Positions 41,052 through 54,708 of a stretch of DNA of 64,000 bases are shown here, in pieces (positions within the stretch are counted from its first letter, which is position 1; every line of letters starts with the position of its first letter). The stretch lies in contig OZ020195.1 in assembly GCA_963971165.1 (NCBI GenBank), positions 48,080,505-48,144,504 of the forward strand. Reading direction: 5' to 3'. Position numbers and translations under genes: made by a program. Below the pieces are notes generated by a model. That model was not told the DNA's origin. It worked only from the letters and a program-made list of their open reading frames with translations, and searched no databases. The DNA is from Philopedon plagiatum (lineage: Eukaryota; Arthropoda; Insecta; Coleoptera; Curculionidae).

Positions 41052-42736
41052 TTATCGGGGTAGTTGAACATCTTGAAGTTCCAATGTTTCTTCTTTTCTT
41101 CTTTTTTCTGTCTTCTTTTTGTGCTTTAAAAACCATTTCTTCCTATAGCAGTAGTATATAGCACAAAGGGTTAAAATTGCGTAAACCATAATAGTCCAGA
41201 TACTTGGGTATTCTGATAAATTGCTGAAGAATAATTGGGGTTGATTGTCTTGAATTTCGTTTTCAAGTTCATAAAGTCCATCTAGTTTGATTTCTTGTAG
41301 ATGAAGGCTAAGATTAAGGGTCGGCATTAAGTCGATTTTGTTATCAAAATCAGGAAACAGTATTGGCTGACTGCTTCTTAATATTGGCTTTTGATTGTTA
41401 AATTATTGATTGCTGGTTCACATTGACTAGGCAACCATTGGGTATTTCAATTAAGAATGTACCAAACAATTTTTGGCTTTCTTCTTGCTGATTGCACTTA
41501 AGTTTGACAATTTCTTGGTTGGGCAGTATAAAAATCCATTTATCAGCGCCATCTAACTGATTGATGATTGGTTGTGTAATTTTAGCTTCGATTTGTCGAC
41601 AAGTGGAGGTGGCTTTACTGGAGTCCAAAAGTTCAACTGTGCAAGGGTTGTTTTTTGAAATTTCTTCTAAGTCCATTCTATCGCAGATGAATAACTGGGA
41701 CTTGATCTCTTGACATTCTTGACCTCGATATGCGTAGTGTAATTCATTTTTTACCAAAGATTTATTTCGCGGTATAATATCCTTAAACAGACTCTTTCTC
41801 AGTACAGGGACGGAATAGAGGTGAAGATAATTAAATGTTTCAGGGTAGGTTATAGGAATACGTAAAAGGTACGTGATTTTATTGTTTAAAATAAAACAAT
41901 CTATTTTTATCAACTTTTCAAAAATTAAGGTATTTTCTAAAGTTATTTCCAAAGGCATTTGATTTTTACCAATTTGCTTTTGAATTTTTAATAGTTCGAA
42001 ATAAAGATTTTCAGTTCTTATAATGCTAGGATGCATTAATTTTAGCTTAGAAAAAGCAATAGAATTTTCTATATCTTGCAGAGTAGAATCGATAATTTCG
42101 TATATATTGATTATCTGATTTAAAACATCTTTAATAAAATTTGAATTTTCTCTATAAGTAGTTTTTTGTACTATAAACCCTATTTGATTTAATTTGGATT
42201 CCAACAATTTTTCATTATAACTTATTTCTCTTATAGTAGTATTAAATTTCTTTATAACACTTAATGATATAGAGTTTTCTTTCAAAATATTGGTAGCTAA
42301 TTTATTTTGATTAATTTGGATTTCGGTAATAAGTTTTTCATATCTTTCTCCGTCAGATGCATCTAAATTACCAGTAACGGCTTTGAATACTGATCCTAAT
42401 GCGTTTATTAGGCCTCTTTTTGATCTGTTTGGATGCGGAATTATTACTTTTATTTTTGTTTCAACCCTATCTTGTATTAATGTTAAGATTTTAAAATAAT
42501 TCGAAGCTTCAAAAGAATATTCTAAATGGGAATTAACTGTCTCTGATATATTTTTTTATTTAATATGCAGTTTATTAATTTCTGTAATTATTAGACTAAT
42601 GTCGTAATAATGTATTAACGTATAAGTAAATTCTTGGACTTTAGCACTACCTAATTTAAATGGAATTAATCCGGGGTTGTCGTTTATGTTTCTCACGGTA
42701 ATTTTTTCTTCATATCCGAATGTTATTTGAAGAATT
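41052..42736 (-). pseudogene. env: errantivirus env, broken (right copy)
   Basis: Same lesions as the left copy (stop in the N-terminal part near 42557, frame change between 41328 and 41398). The furin-like RSKR site and C-terminal membrane span are retained. Confidence 0.85.
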
Positions 42737-42757
42737 CTGAAACGAGAGAATAAAAAT

Positions 42758-45114
42758 ACTAGTTAGAATTATTAAAACTGTACTTCTTTCTCAGGGGACG
42801 TTTTATATTACTAAGGTGTACCTTTTCATGAGAGTTTGTTTTTGCAGTTTTGCGCTTTGTATTCACAGAAATTAACTTTGGTAGTTTGCAGAATTTGTCA
42901 GAATTTTTCTGTCTGATGTTTTTTCACATAGACATCTTTTTCGGGAGTAAAAATTTCGGGTGTTTCCCTATTTTCGTTAATTTTGCCAATTACTTTTTCT
43001 TTGCCAGATATTAATTTTTCGTTTATTTGAGAATACAATACTTTTGTTTTTTCTTTATGGTCATTAGCATAGTCGCTAAGTAATAATTGTTCAAGATTTA
43101 TATCAAAAGGATTGTCGTCTGTAATATGTCCATTTATGACATCTATAGGTTTAAGTTTTGTTGCAGTATGTATTGAGTTATTGTATGCTAATATTGCGTA
43201 GATCATTTTCTGCGTAATAGGCGTTTTATTAGAATTTTGATTATTTAATAAGCGTATATGTTCTGAAAGTGTCGAATGTAGTCTTTCAATAAGTCCATTA
43301 GACTGTGGGTGATTAGGAGAGCAAAAATGTATTTTTACTTTATGTAATTGTAAAAGTTCTGTGACTATCGAATTTTTAAATTCGGTTCCGTTGTCAACTA
43401 TTATTTGTTTTGGTATTTTATGATGTGAAAAATAAAATAAAAGGTTATCTACAATTTCTGTAGCATTTAAAGATTTTAATGGGTATGATTGTGCATATTT
43501 AGAAAAAACTATCAATTATTGTTAAAAATTTTGTTTGTTCTAAGGTGTAGGTGTCTAAATGAATAGTTTCGAAGGGTCTTGTTGCCGTAGGTGTAATATT
43601 CATTTGCATTTTAACAGGATTGCGGTCATATTTGCTGATTTGACAAAATTCACAATCGTTAATGTATGTTTGAATAGAACTTTTTAAATTCGGCCAATAA
43701 TATTTATTTTTAATTTTTTGTTCGGTTTCATCTATGCCTCTATGGTTAGATTTACCTTCATGATAATTTTGAATGATTTCTGATATGTCTTGTTTATCTG
43801 TGACGTCAATTAGCTTAGTTAGACAGCGTTTGAATTTTATAGACGGTCACTTAAAAGTTTTTCTGATTACTTCGCAGAATGGTTCGTATGTATTTGGATT
43901 TTCAAAGTATAATTGATATTGTTTGTCAGGGATAATGTTTTCTTTAGTAAAATTAATAATATCTTGTTCAAAATTAATTTTAGAGATTTGAGCAATAGTT
44001 CTTCGTTTCTTTTCGAATAAAATTGTCGTTTTAGGTTTTGCCGGAGAATGTAATACATCCTGTATAATAATTTGATTAGCTCCATAATTTACTGGTGTTT
44101 CAGCGATCGGAATGCCTACAATGGGGTTTTCTGTGTCGTTTGAATGTATCGTGACGTCATCGTCAGCTGGTTCGTTAGTGATATCTACGGGTTCATTGTC
44201 AGGTTGTACTAAGGTTGATATTTGATCTAGGTTGTCGTTATCATTTTGTATATTTATATCGTTATTATGAGTACTAGTTTGTGGATCTTGCCAAGAGTAC
44301 TGTGTTACGTCGTTCGTATATTGTCCTAGGTCAAAGGTGTTTTGTGTTTCTTTAGTATGGAGTTCAATTCGCGATAGCGCATCGGCATTTGTGTTTAATT
44401 TGCCTTTTTTATAAATTATTTTGTAGTCAAATTCCTCTAATTTGATCCTCCACCTAACTAATTTAGAAGCAGGGTCTTTTAACGAGAATAGCCATTGTAA
44501 CGGCTTATGATCAGTGACTATATTGAATTTTCTTCCGTATAAATATGGACGAAAATATTTCGTAGCCCAAACTAAACAAAGACATTCTTTCTCGATTGTC
44601 GAGTAGTTTCGTTCCGAATCGTTTAAAGTGCGTGACGCGTAAGCAATGGGTAAATCTTTACCTATTGATCCTTGACTAAAAACTCATCCCAAGGAAACGT
44701 TACTTGCATCACAAGTCAAATTAAATGTTTTGCTAAAATCTGGGTATTGTAATATTGGTTCATTCATTAATAAATTTTTACATTTTTCGAAACAACTAGT
44801 AAATTCTTCGTTATGTACTATTTTAGCACCTTTCTTTAGACATTGCGTTAATGGCTTGGTGATTTTCGCGAAGTTATTAATAAATCGTCGGTAGTAACCG
44901 AGAAGACCTAAAAATCCTTTAATTTGTTTTGTTGTGGTAGGTAATGGAAAATTTTTAACGGCGGCGATTTTATCCGGATTAGGTTTCACTCCTTCGGGTG
45001 TTACGATATGACCTAAGTATGCTACTTCTTTTCTTAAAAATTCCGATTTATCTAATTGAATTTTGAAATTTGATTCTCTTAGTCGTTTGAAAACTTCGGT
45101 TAACTTAACAATAT
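42758..45114 (-). pseudogene. pol: errantivirus pol 3' part (right copy), integrase core open
   Basis: This is the RT thumb, RNase H and integrase as in 6735-9091. The integrase frame 42898-43515 is 205 codons here and includes VDNGTEF and GLIERLHS. The left copy has a TAA at the matching position near 7415. Other lesions are shared. Confidence 0.87.
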
Positions 45115-46719
45115 TGTCGCGCTAGGGGTCGTCAGGGTTGATAAAATAGGCTGCGGTTTACCAAAACACTTGTATTGATATCAGGTACAAGCACAATAAT
45201 ACACTTACGTAACTAAGCTGGGTAGCGTAGGGGGCAGCTTCTAGCCGAGTACTTTGTCAGCCTAAAGGGCTGGCGCTATTCGTACTATGCGTACTATTCG
45301 TGCGGCACCACAGTGACGCCTCCCCGTCGGGACACGACGCCCTCCTTTGCATCTCGCTGGTACGCTTTTTATATGAACCCCTCAAGAACAGTTTATACTA
45401 ACAGTTCAAACTGGTCAGGGTTCATAAAATAAAGGCGAGGCCAGCGATATGCAATCGCAGCACGTAGAGTGGTTTCCGAAATGTTAAATAAATAATATGA
45501 AAAATGTATAGAAATTTGGAAAAAATGATGAATATCTGGGGAAATATGACATTTCCCCCGCGCCTGTAAAAGCTAGGTTACAAAATACAAATATACAAAA
45601 TACAAATATAACATAAACAAAATATACAATAAACAAATACAATATAAACAAACGATTTGGAGCTCGCAGGCTCGGTACACTCCGTATTTATTTGGGTGAG
45701 ATGAGGTGTGGTAAAACTAGCTTAAAAATGAAGAATAAAAATGGTTACTGTCCTGGTAGTCTGGTTCACATTTACACACTTTCTTTACAAAGTTCTATTA
45801 TTAGGGAGTTCCAACACGTTACTGATCGAATAGCCTACACACCGACAAAACCCGACACATCTTAGGCGCCACACGTTGAGGCAGGTCGTCATGTGTTTCT
45901 TGTTCAGATGCAGCAGTCACGGTTCCTGTGTCCTGGGGGTGGGATCGGCTGGTTGTGTTGCCGACTCCCAGTGCAGCAGGGGTCTCCCTCCTCCGAAGAG
46001 TGCGGCCATCCGGACTTTGGGTGGACTGAGCCGTGAGTGACGGGAACTTTGCTGGGCTGATCCTGAGACTAGTTGTGGTCAACCAGCGCTGTAAGTTCCT
46101 TAGGTATGTACATTGTACCAGTGTCATCACGGCTCGTTGTGCAGGAGTTCAGTCCTAGTGAGGGAAGACCAGGCTGGCGAGACATGGCGGACCGTGCGTG
46201 GTTGCTGCATGACGCTGGCTGTGTGGACGCAAGCGGCGACTGGCCTTTGGGTTTTTGGTGTGTTTGGTGGCTCTCGATCCAGGTCGTGTGGTCTCCCAAT
46301 GGTACATGAAAACAAAAAAAGACTACCGGCAGTTAAAAGGAAAAAAAACAGTTTATAAATAATGAAAAATAATGAAAACCTACATGATACTATGATGTTT
46401 AAGTAAAAGTAGACAGACTAAGAACATTCACCCGGTTTTTACATACGACTTCTATTGGTATCTAAGTATTACTCTTTTGGAGACAGTGAGATATCGGTCT
46501 CTAATTCATCAGGGAAAAACAAAATTATACACATTTACATAACAATTTAAAACCCAAATATAGCGTAATCACATCATCAAATATTTACCATATTTACCAT
46601 CCTATTTATTCATCAATAAAGTCACATAAACTTCAAATACGACTTGCATATAACTCTTAATATTTCGCATAAGTCACATAAACTTCAAATACTACTTGCA
46701 TAAAACTCTTAATATTTCG

Positions 46720-47010
46720 CATAGGCAGACATTCAACCCTATATGAAGGTCATCTTCCATGTCTCCCTATACTCACAATATATGACTCTTAGTCATTTAA
46801 ATAACGGTATACATACCACCATCGAGTAGGCGAACATTCAACTCTATATGAAGGTCCTCTTCCATGTTCCCCTACTCGGAAAACATGACTTCTAGTCATT
46901 TAAATAAATAATCATAACACATAATACCATCAAATAGGCGGACATTCAACTCCGTGTTCAAAGTCGTCTTCCATGTCCCCCTATTTGGAAAACATATGAC
47001 TTTCAGTCAT
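46720..47010. repeat. three hairpin-bearing repeats (right copy)
   Basis: Same as 10697-10987, with both hairpin types preserved in all three units. Confidence 0.85.
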
Positions 47011-48758
47011 ATAAACAAATAAACACCCGATTGCAAAATGCATATGGTAAACATTATTTTACGCTATATTTAAATTTACTTAATAATAATAATATTCGAC
47101 TTAAAAGTATAAAAGAAGTTGGATTTATAAAAAAATTCTGACCCTGATTTATTTTTCAATGTCTCAGTCATAAAATATACCCTTGTTTTTGTTTAACTTA
47201 TTTTCATTAGACACCGTATATTACAATTTAATAAAACTACCTAGGTGAATGGTATCTTTAATATTAAATATCAATTGTTTACTTTTCTGCTGATTAAATA
47301 AAATAATGAACTGTCTACCTTTACCTTCGTGATTTATTTATACATGAACTTGATAGTATTCTACGTGATGATTTGTTTGTTTATTAAAAACGCAAAACAT
47401 TTAATAAAATAAAATAAATGGTATTCTAAATGATTGCACTGACAATCTAAAATTTACTACCGTAATTCATAAATAAGCATATAGTACAAATACGTAAAAT
47501 ATTCTTAAAATTTCCCAAGCATAAAACACTCAAACCAATACATTTTGGGTATACCCTCTTTCATACTAACACAAAACACACATTTAAATACTAACCATTT
47601 GTTTGTACCCAACTATAAAAACAAATTTGAAAACTTTATAATTATAATTTTTAAAATTGAATTCATAAAAAAATTGAAAAAATAAAATTCAGTCAAGAAT
47701 AGCTTGTTCTTTCTTACCATCTTACCATACATCAATTCCCAAAATTCTTTTATCCAGTTGAGCTCCCTTATATATTTTTGAAATTAAATAGATTATTCTT
47801 GTTCTTAATTCTCAAGTCCCTTTTTAAAAGAAAAAGTACCTTACATTTAGCCCAGATTGTATGAATAAAGACCATGTATAAAATACTAAGTATCCCTTTC
47901 TTTGATTTCCCAAAAGGGTACTAGTTCCATTTTTTCCACAGCTTTTAAAACTTTTTGAAAAAAAAATCCATTATTTTATTTTTTGGAAGGTCGTCCTATA
48001 AAATAAAAAAGAGATTAGTCAGAAAATAAAAAGTAAAAAATGAACATGCTCCTAAAAACAGGTATAAAGTTTTGTATTTGCTGCCCGTGGTCCTGGTTAC
48101 CGGCAATGGCGGCTGCTCATTAAACATCAGAGGCGAAATATACATATGTACTGTTATTATATTAAGTATCAAACCTAAAAATGATAATAAAATATAAATA
48201 TCTCTATGGTACCTTATAAAAATGGCGATAAAAAAAAGGCAGTACAAATATACCTACAAGATAATAATAAAAAAAATATATTTAAAAAATTGGAAATCTT
48301 TATATTTGAATGGCGCTTAGATATGAAAATATGTTTATAAAAATAACGATACTATTTGTATAACACTTTGTTAATAATATTACATGCTTAATTGATAACA
48401 TAACAAGCCCGTGAACCTTGTGTATTGAATTTCAAAATACACTTTAAGTTCATGAGCGACGACCTCAATGTCAAAACAAAATATTATATTTCATTGTAGC
48501 CAAATAAATTTAAAAATTTCCTTTTTAATCTCAGGGCCCTTAATTGTTGCTCGTTTGAAATAAAAAATTTTACGGGTAGTGTATTTGGTAAACCTAACGA
48601 TGTGCCGTTATTAACAACCCTTAACTTCTCTTGCCTTTTTCGTTCTCTTTGAATCTTGTTAAGCTTCCTACGGGCCATAAAAATTAAATAAAAGGGATAC
48701 CAGGAATAAAAGGGTTGAGGGCAGTTTAGTGATTAACCCCAATATATAATAATTCTAG

Positions 48759-48982
48759 CCTCGCCAGCGTTAACGGGCACGAGGTGGAACTACTTCTATA
48801 TTTAGCAGTCCATGTAATCTAGTCTCGCCAGCGTTAACGGGCACAAGACAGGAAAACAGTAGACGCTTTGAGGTGGGATTTATAGTAAACCTAGCCTCGC
48901 CAGCGTTAACGGGCACGAGGTGGGTTTTCCTATAGGTTCTGTTTGGATAATTTTAATCTCGCCAGCGTTAACGGGCACAAGA
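48759..48982 (-). repeat. four GTTAAC-loop hairpins (right copy)
   Basis: Same as 12736-12959: invariant loop region, with outer stems alternating between two paired forms. Confidence 0.85.
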
Positions 48983-49764
48983 CAAAATTATGTCAAACGT
49001 TTTTAGGGATGAGAATGGGGTAGGAAATTATATAGACGTAAAAAGCACTGTAAAAATTTCCCTTAAAACCACTGTAAAATAAATACCCTTTAAAAACCCA
49101 TGTAAAAAGAATACCCTGTAAAAATGCCCTTTAAAAAAAAATCACTGTAAAAAATAATTTGACAAAAAAATGCACTATAACGCCCTGCAAAAAACACTTT
49201 AAAAATGCACTGAAAAACACTAAAATGACCTGAAAGAGATAGTAAAAAATTATAAAACACAAAAGGCCCTTGGCAAGTTAGGAAGAACTTACCAACGAGA
49301 AAGAACCAGGCGCCTCCACCAAATGTCGCGCTAGGGGTCGTCAGGGTTGATAAAATAGGCTGCGGTTTACCAAAACACTTGTATTGATATCAGGTACAAG
49401 CACAATAATACACTTACGTAACTAAGTTGGGTAGCGTAGGGGGCAGCTTCTAGCCGAGTACTTTGTCAGCCTAAAGGGCTGGCGCTATTCGTACTATGCG
49501 TACTATTCGTGCGGCACCACAGTGACGCCTCCCCGTCGGGACACGACGCCCTCCTTTGCATCTCGCTGGTACGCTTTTTATATGAACCCCTCAAGAACAG
49601 TTTATACTAACAGTTCAAACTGGTCAGGGTTCATAAAATAAAGGCGAGGCCAGCGATATGCAATCGCAGCACGTAGAGTGGTTTCCGAAATGTTAAATAA
49701 ATAATATGAAAAATGTATAGAAATTTGGAAAAAATGATGAACATCTGGGGAAATATGACAATAT

Positions 49765-51025
49765 GTTCTTGAAGAGAACTAGAAAAGATAATTATATCAT
49801 CGAGATATTGTCCATGACACGTTGGAACGTCGCGGGGGCGTTTTTAAGCCCAAATGGCATACGCAAAAATTCGTAATGTCTATTCTCGGTACTGAAAGCA
49901 GTTTTAGGAATATCATCTTTGTTCATCTCAATTTGATGAAATCCACTAGCTAAATCAAGTGTGGTGAAATATTGACTCTTACCTAATTTATCGAGAAGGT
50001 CCGTAATATTCGGTAACGGGTATTTATCGTCTAAACTTTTTTCATTTATCTTACGAAAATCTATAACTACTCTCCACTTCTGCTTGCCAGAAGCATCTAA
50101 TGTTTTGGGTACTACCCAAATTGGGGATCACCAGGGCGAATTACTAGGTCGAATAATATTTTGATTGAGCATTTTGTTTATTTGGCTCTCTACTTCTTTT
50201 TTGTGAATAAAAGGATAACGGTAGCTTTTCGTATAAACAGGGATCTGATCGGTAGTTCAAATATGGTGTTTTATCTTGTGTGTAAAAGTCAGGGGTGTTC
50301 CTTCCTGGTAAAATATATCTGAAAATTTGTGACAATTTTAAAATAGCATTTTTTTCTTCGATATTTAAGTGGTCTGTACGTATCTGTGAAAGGTCCAATT
50401 TATTTTTAGTGGTATCGTCAAAATTGTTAAGGCCAATGTTCTCTAAATCTTTTTTGCAAAATTTTTCGACTTCTAGAGGTTCAGAAAAATCTAACGTTAT
50501 AGGCTCGCAAATATTATTTAAAATAGGTGTTAAAGCCTTTCCATTTCGTGCTATTGTTAAACATTCAGGAATTTCGCAATTGTGAAATTTTTGATGAGGA
50601 ATGATTATTTCGCCATTTTTTATAGAAGTTTTAACTTTTATAATTTGTTGGCATCTAGAGGAAATAGTAATACAATTTAATTCAGTTTGCGTTTTATGAA
50701 GAGATAATTTTATTTTAGCATACGGGGTGATTAAAAATCCTTTGTCAAAATTTAGATTTGCTTGCAATATTTTTAAATTATCAAGACCTATTAGTCCATC
50801 AAATACGTTATGAAATTTGAATAAGAAAAATTTAAGATTTGTTTTTTCTGGTAAATTAAATATTTTAGATGCATTGCACTATATTGATGTGATGATTGTT
50901 GGAAAACAGTTGATACAATAAATGGATTTGGAACCTGAATCAATTAAAAATTTTAAATTGTATTCAGGGAATACTATATAAGATAATTCACTAGTATTGG
51001 TCGTATTAAGGGATATTATTTGATT
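49765..51025 (-). pseudogene. pol: errantivirus pol 5' part (right copy)
   Basis: Protease DSG motif, the 207-codon open block (50144-50767) and RT palm motifs as in the left copy, with the same stop and frame change. Confidence 0.87.
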
Positions 51026-51027
51026 TG

Positions 51028-52458
51028 TCAAAGATCCGTGTTCTTCTGCGGGTCTACTTGAAAATTTACGGGTGGCTCATCTTCGTCAGTTTGCAACTGT
51101 GAGTCGTCTTGTTCATTATAGTAACTATTTATCGGGTATTCACAATATTGAGAATCGTACGGTAGGTCAGGGTTAGGACATTCATTTTGATATTCGTGAT
51201 ATGAGTTATATTCTGTTTCTGTAGAATATGGATTTGCATCTGTGTTATATAGTTCTTCAAATGTATACCTAGGTGGCTGATTGGATTGATTTGCAAAATA
51301 ATTGTTTCTGTTATAATTATTATAGTTAGTATTATCGTTATTATTAGCCCTAAACGTTTGTCTGGTTGCCACTGTCATTGGTGTTGCCTTAGGTACTGGT
51401 TTATTTGGATCGGGTTTAAAGACATTTTTTAGTTTACCAAATACTTGAAAGTTGGTTAAAAATCTTTGTGGGGGCCTATAATTTTGGTTTGGCCTACCTG
51501 TTACAGGTTGTGAAGGAAAATTCGATCTAAATTGGTTATTATTATTATGCGAGTTAAACGGCATGGGCAACCTTTGCATATTATGATTAAAATTTTGATG
51601 ATAGTTGTTGGGACGTGTTTCCAAATTTTTTATGTTGCTTTTTAATCGAGATGAGTGATTTTGAAAATATTTTATATTTCCTTCTTGAATTACATACTGT
51701 ATTGCGTCTGTTAATGTGCTTGGACGCATACATCTTATAGTGGTTCCTAGAGGTTCCCTAAGACCTGATAAGAATGTTTTAAGAGCTAACTTTTGGTAAA
51801 GTTTTCGTTTTACAGTAGCTGCAGGTTCAGTCTCATGTGCATCTACGTAACTGCATAATAAATTAAGTAATTCTAGACATTTGTCATAGAAATTTTGGGG
51901 TGATTCATTTGGTAATTGCTTTAACATAACTAGATCTCTATTAAGACAACTTTCGTCTCGGCGATCTGCAAAATTTCGATAAAGTGTTGCTTTTACACTA
52001 GCCCAATTTGTAACATTTTGAATGTTAATTACCAGGCGGGCATTGCCTGTAAGTTTACCAATCAAAGAGTTTAATAAATAAACATTTTGAAAACTCGTTG
52101 GATTAGCAGTATCATAAAAATTAGTTATTATTGTTTCACAGGTTGCTAAATATCTATTTAGTTCTGTGGGATTCCCGTCAAATGTTGGAACACAATTTAA
52201 ATATTCGGGTTTAAATGTGTTAGCCATATTTTCACGATTTAAAAGTAAATTTTTGTTTGGATTTATTTCAGAGTTTAAATTATTTTGTAGACTAGAATTT
52301 GTATTGCTGTCGCATAAATAATTTATTAAATTTTGTAAATCTTTCGATTCTTGTAATGATACTTCCGGTTGGGGATGGGAAGTGGTGTCAGAGTCCGCTG
52401 AAGGTTCTATATTTAAACTTAAATTGCTTAAAGAGTTTACCAAATCATCGGCAGACAT
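51028..52458 (-). CDS. gag: errantivirus gag polyprotein, intact frame (right copy)
   Basis: A 476-codon frame identical in length and apparently in sequence to 15006-16436. It has a capsid-like helical middle, an Asn/Pro/Tyr-rich C-terminus and no CCHC knuckle. The leader (52459-52792) carries the PBS and donor-like site as in the left copy. Confidence 0.88.
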   Translation of the reverse strand: MSADDLVNSLSNLSLNIEPSADSDTTSHPQPEVSLQESKDLQNLINYLCDSNTNSSLQNNLNSEINPNKNLLLNRENMANTFKPEYLNCVPTFDGNPTELNRYLATCETIITNFYDTANPTSFQNVYLLNSLIGKLTGNARLVINIQNVTNWASVKATLYRNFADRRDESCLNRDLVMLKQLPNESPQNFYDKCLELLNLLCSYVDAHETEPAATVKRKLYQKLALKTFLSGLREPLGTTIRCMRPSTLTDAIQYVIQEGNIKYFQNHSSRLKSNIKNLETRPNNYHQNFNHNMQRLPMPFNSHNNNNQFRSNFPSQPVTGRPNQNYRPPQRFLTNFQVFGKLKNVFKPDPNKPVPKATPMTVATRQTFRANNNDNTNYNNYNRNNYFANQSNQPPRYTFEELYNTDANPYSTETEYNSYHEYQNECPNPDLPYDSQYCEYPINSYYNEQDDSQLQTDEDEPPVNFQVDPQKNTDL

Positions 52459-52792
52459 TTATCATTTAAAATTACACTTACATAACTAAGTAGATTATCC
52501 TTGGCATTTCGGTCTATATGAAGAACTGATGACTCAGCAATGTTTGTCTGAAACCAACCAAAAATCTTCTTGCGAAAAGGACTATTCTTGTTCCTTCTCC
52601 GTGGTCTTCGCTGAAGATGGTGGGTTGCACAGTTCCACAATGGATTGGGGTTTCTGATGTTTGAGAAGCCACTCTGTATAACACACACCTCCACAAGTCA
52701 AAGAGTCACAATGTTCGTTCGATAGATTAATCGGTGTCCGAAATTGATATGTTCGATACAAAATCAATTCTATCGATCCTACCGACTGCGCC

Positions 52793-53657
52793 AGTTAACT
52801 TATCGAAACCAGGAAATCTGTTTTTAAAAAACGTTTTTATTTCTGAAGTTACAAAATACGAAAATTAGTGCTTTACAGCTTATGTCTATTCTTTACGAAT
52901 GCTAAACTCTGACTGACTGTAAAACACTATCACAACCATGGATCTATTATAATATGGATTCGATATCCGTATACTGTGAGCGTATCGAACGTGAAGCCTT
53001 ATATAATATATATATTTTGTTGTTTGTTATTCTCTTGAGAGAGCAGTTTACGAACTACGAACATAGACAAGACTACGAATTACTACGTAATTGAATCAAG
53101 AATGGTAGTAGAAAGAGATAAAATAGCATTGGAGTGTTGGAGCTCAGAAGTGTTGTTGTCTGCTGGGTGCTTAGGAAAAACGTCTGGGAACGCTCGGTTA
53201 CACGTACGTCTTTGTCTAATGAACTAGAAAAGAAAAAGTGCGACGTATAGATTTATATAGATTTATAAATGACTCAGAGTGACTTTAAATAATCGCCTTT
53301 AGAAATAACCTAACATAACATAACCTATAAATAATAAAACCATTTTAACTTAAATTTATTACTATTTAGCAGAAAAATAAAATATTTTGGGGCTTTTATT
53401 ACTTTTAGTAAATCTTGTGATGCTTCTAACGTATTTTTGCACAAAAATACAAGGTAAAATAAGATGTGGCCAATGTTTACAAATTGTGTTTACAGTGTCG
53501 TTTAGAATGGTTTGTTTTGGCTTCAAAGAATGTGAACTCATCCCGTATCCAGTCCTAATAAATCCATGATCACAACAATAAAAGTATAAATTATGCTGTC
53601 GTTGCAATTTAATAATGTCTATATAGCAAGTATGGTGGTTGTTGTGGGGACATAACT
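52793..53657 (-). repeat. errantivirus 5' LTR with DNA-element insertion (right copy)
   Basis: Split LTR with the MITE-like element at 52937-53568 (632 bp) and the ATCACAAC duplication at 52929-52936 and 53569-53576. Confidence 0.9.
52937..53568. mobile_element. non-autonomous DNA transposon with 8-bp TSD (right copy)
   Basis: Same as 16915-17548 but 2 bp shorter in a TA dinucleotide run near 53006. Confidence 0.8.
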
Positions 53658-54708
53658 CACGATTAAAGGTCGAATAAACCAATACTATTGCGACACCTTC
53701 TTTCAAAAATTAAAGGGAAACGATTGCGAGGAACCGTGGTGGAGCGACGTATTCGGATATACATTTATGGGTCAGTTTAGTAAAATTTTTTCAAGACATT
53801 CACCCGAATGCCGACGAGCGAGATCAAATTTCGCTGAAACCTAATACGAAAAATATACCGTCCCATTTACTGAATAAACACGACTGGAAATTGCACATTA
53901 ATCAAGATTTTAAGGTCATTAAACCGAATGTACTGTTGAGTGATTTAGGTTTTACAACAATCATGTTAACGCCAGCAAAATGAGGCCATTACATGTTTCA
54001 TAGCAAAGTCGGTATAATTGAACGATTTTTATTTTACGATTCCGTGGAATGTGTCGCTCTTTGTCCCGTAATCAATATCTTCAAATGTTAGCGCCCTTGG
54101 ATCAAAATGAAAATGACAGTAGGGGTAGAAGAATGCGCCGAGATATTACAAGTACGCTGACGATCGACTACTGGGATTCGATAGGGGATCGTTTTAGCAC
54201 TACTGCCGCTTTACTAATACAAGTGCTTGTTCAAAAGGAATTTTACATACAGATCGGTACAGATTTCTCTTGGGCTTTGCTTAGTCGTAAATTGGGTCCC
54301 GTTTTCAAGGAGCTATTGAGTAAAGCATTTTCCACAATGTCCACGTTATTAACGGAGAATTCGGTTCGTATAATCGACACTATAGCCGGTCATTTAATGG
54401 GACAAATAGCCGCCCACATACTAGTGAATTTTTCGGCAAAATTCGTTTTAATGATGAGCAAACTAGCAGTGGCGGGCGCAAGTGTAATTGGCATTATCGC
54501 CGACATTGCTTTAGTTTTGGATTTTTTGGTAATGTTCGGTTGGGATCCGCTCGGACTGCAAAATCAAATGGACTCTCGAATCTCGGATATGTTACGCGAA
54601 CAGGCCCTTGTGGCACGATACAAAACGGGCGATCCTAATTGTGAAATTGATCCGTCTTCCTTTACACAATATATACTGAATGAAAAAATCGGTTCAGATA
54701 CGACAAAG
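53658..54708 (+). pseudogene. p74: p74 central/C-terminal fragment (right copy, unit c)
   Basis: Same as 17638-18688. The last codons before the array read ACG (Thr), where the left copy has ATA (Ile). Confidence 0.87.

Larger units (their letters stand above)
45115..49760 (-). mobile_element. non-autonomous LTR retrotransposon nested in RT (right copy)
   Basis: LTRs lie at 45115-45551 and 49324-49760, with TSD ATAT on both sides. It is 1 bp shorter than the left copy (an A-run near 49137). It contains the triple hairpin repeats at 46720-47010, the short basic ORF at 48484-48678 (-), the four GTTAAC hairpins at 48759-48982, and the A-rich short repeats at about 49038-49262. Confidence 0.93.
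40800..53657 (-). mobile_element. errantivirus, right copy
   Basis: Same element as 4777-17637: 3' LTR 40800-41024, 5' LTR 52793-53657, with the same nested insertions and CACG target duplication. Internal point differences show the two copies have begun to diverge; notably the integrase frame is open here. Confidence 0.93.
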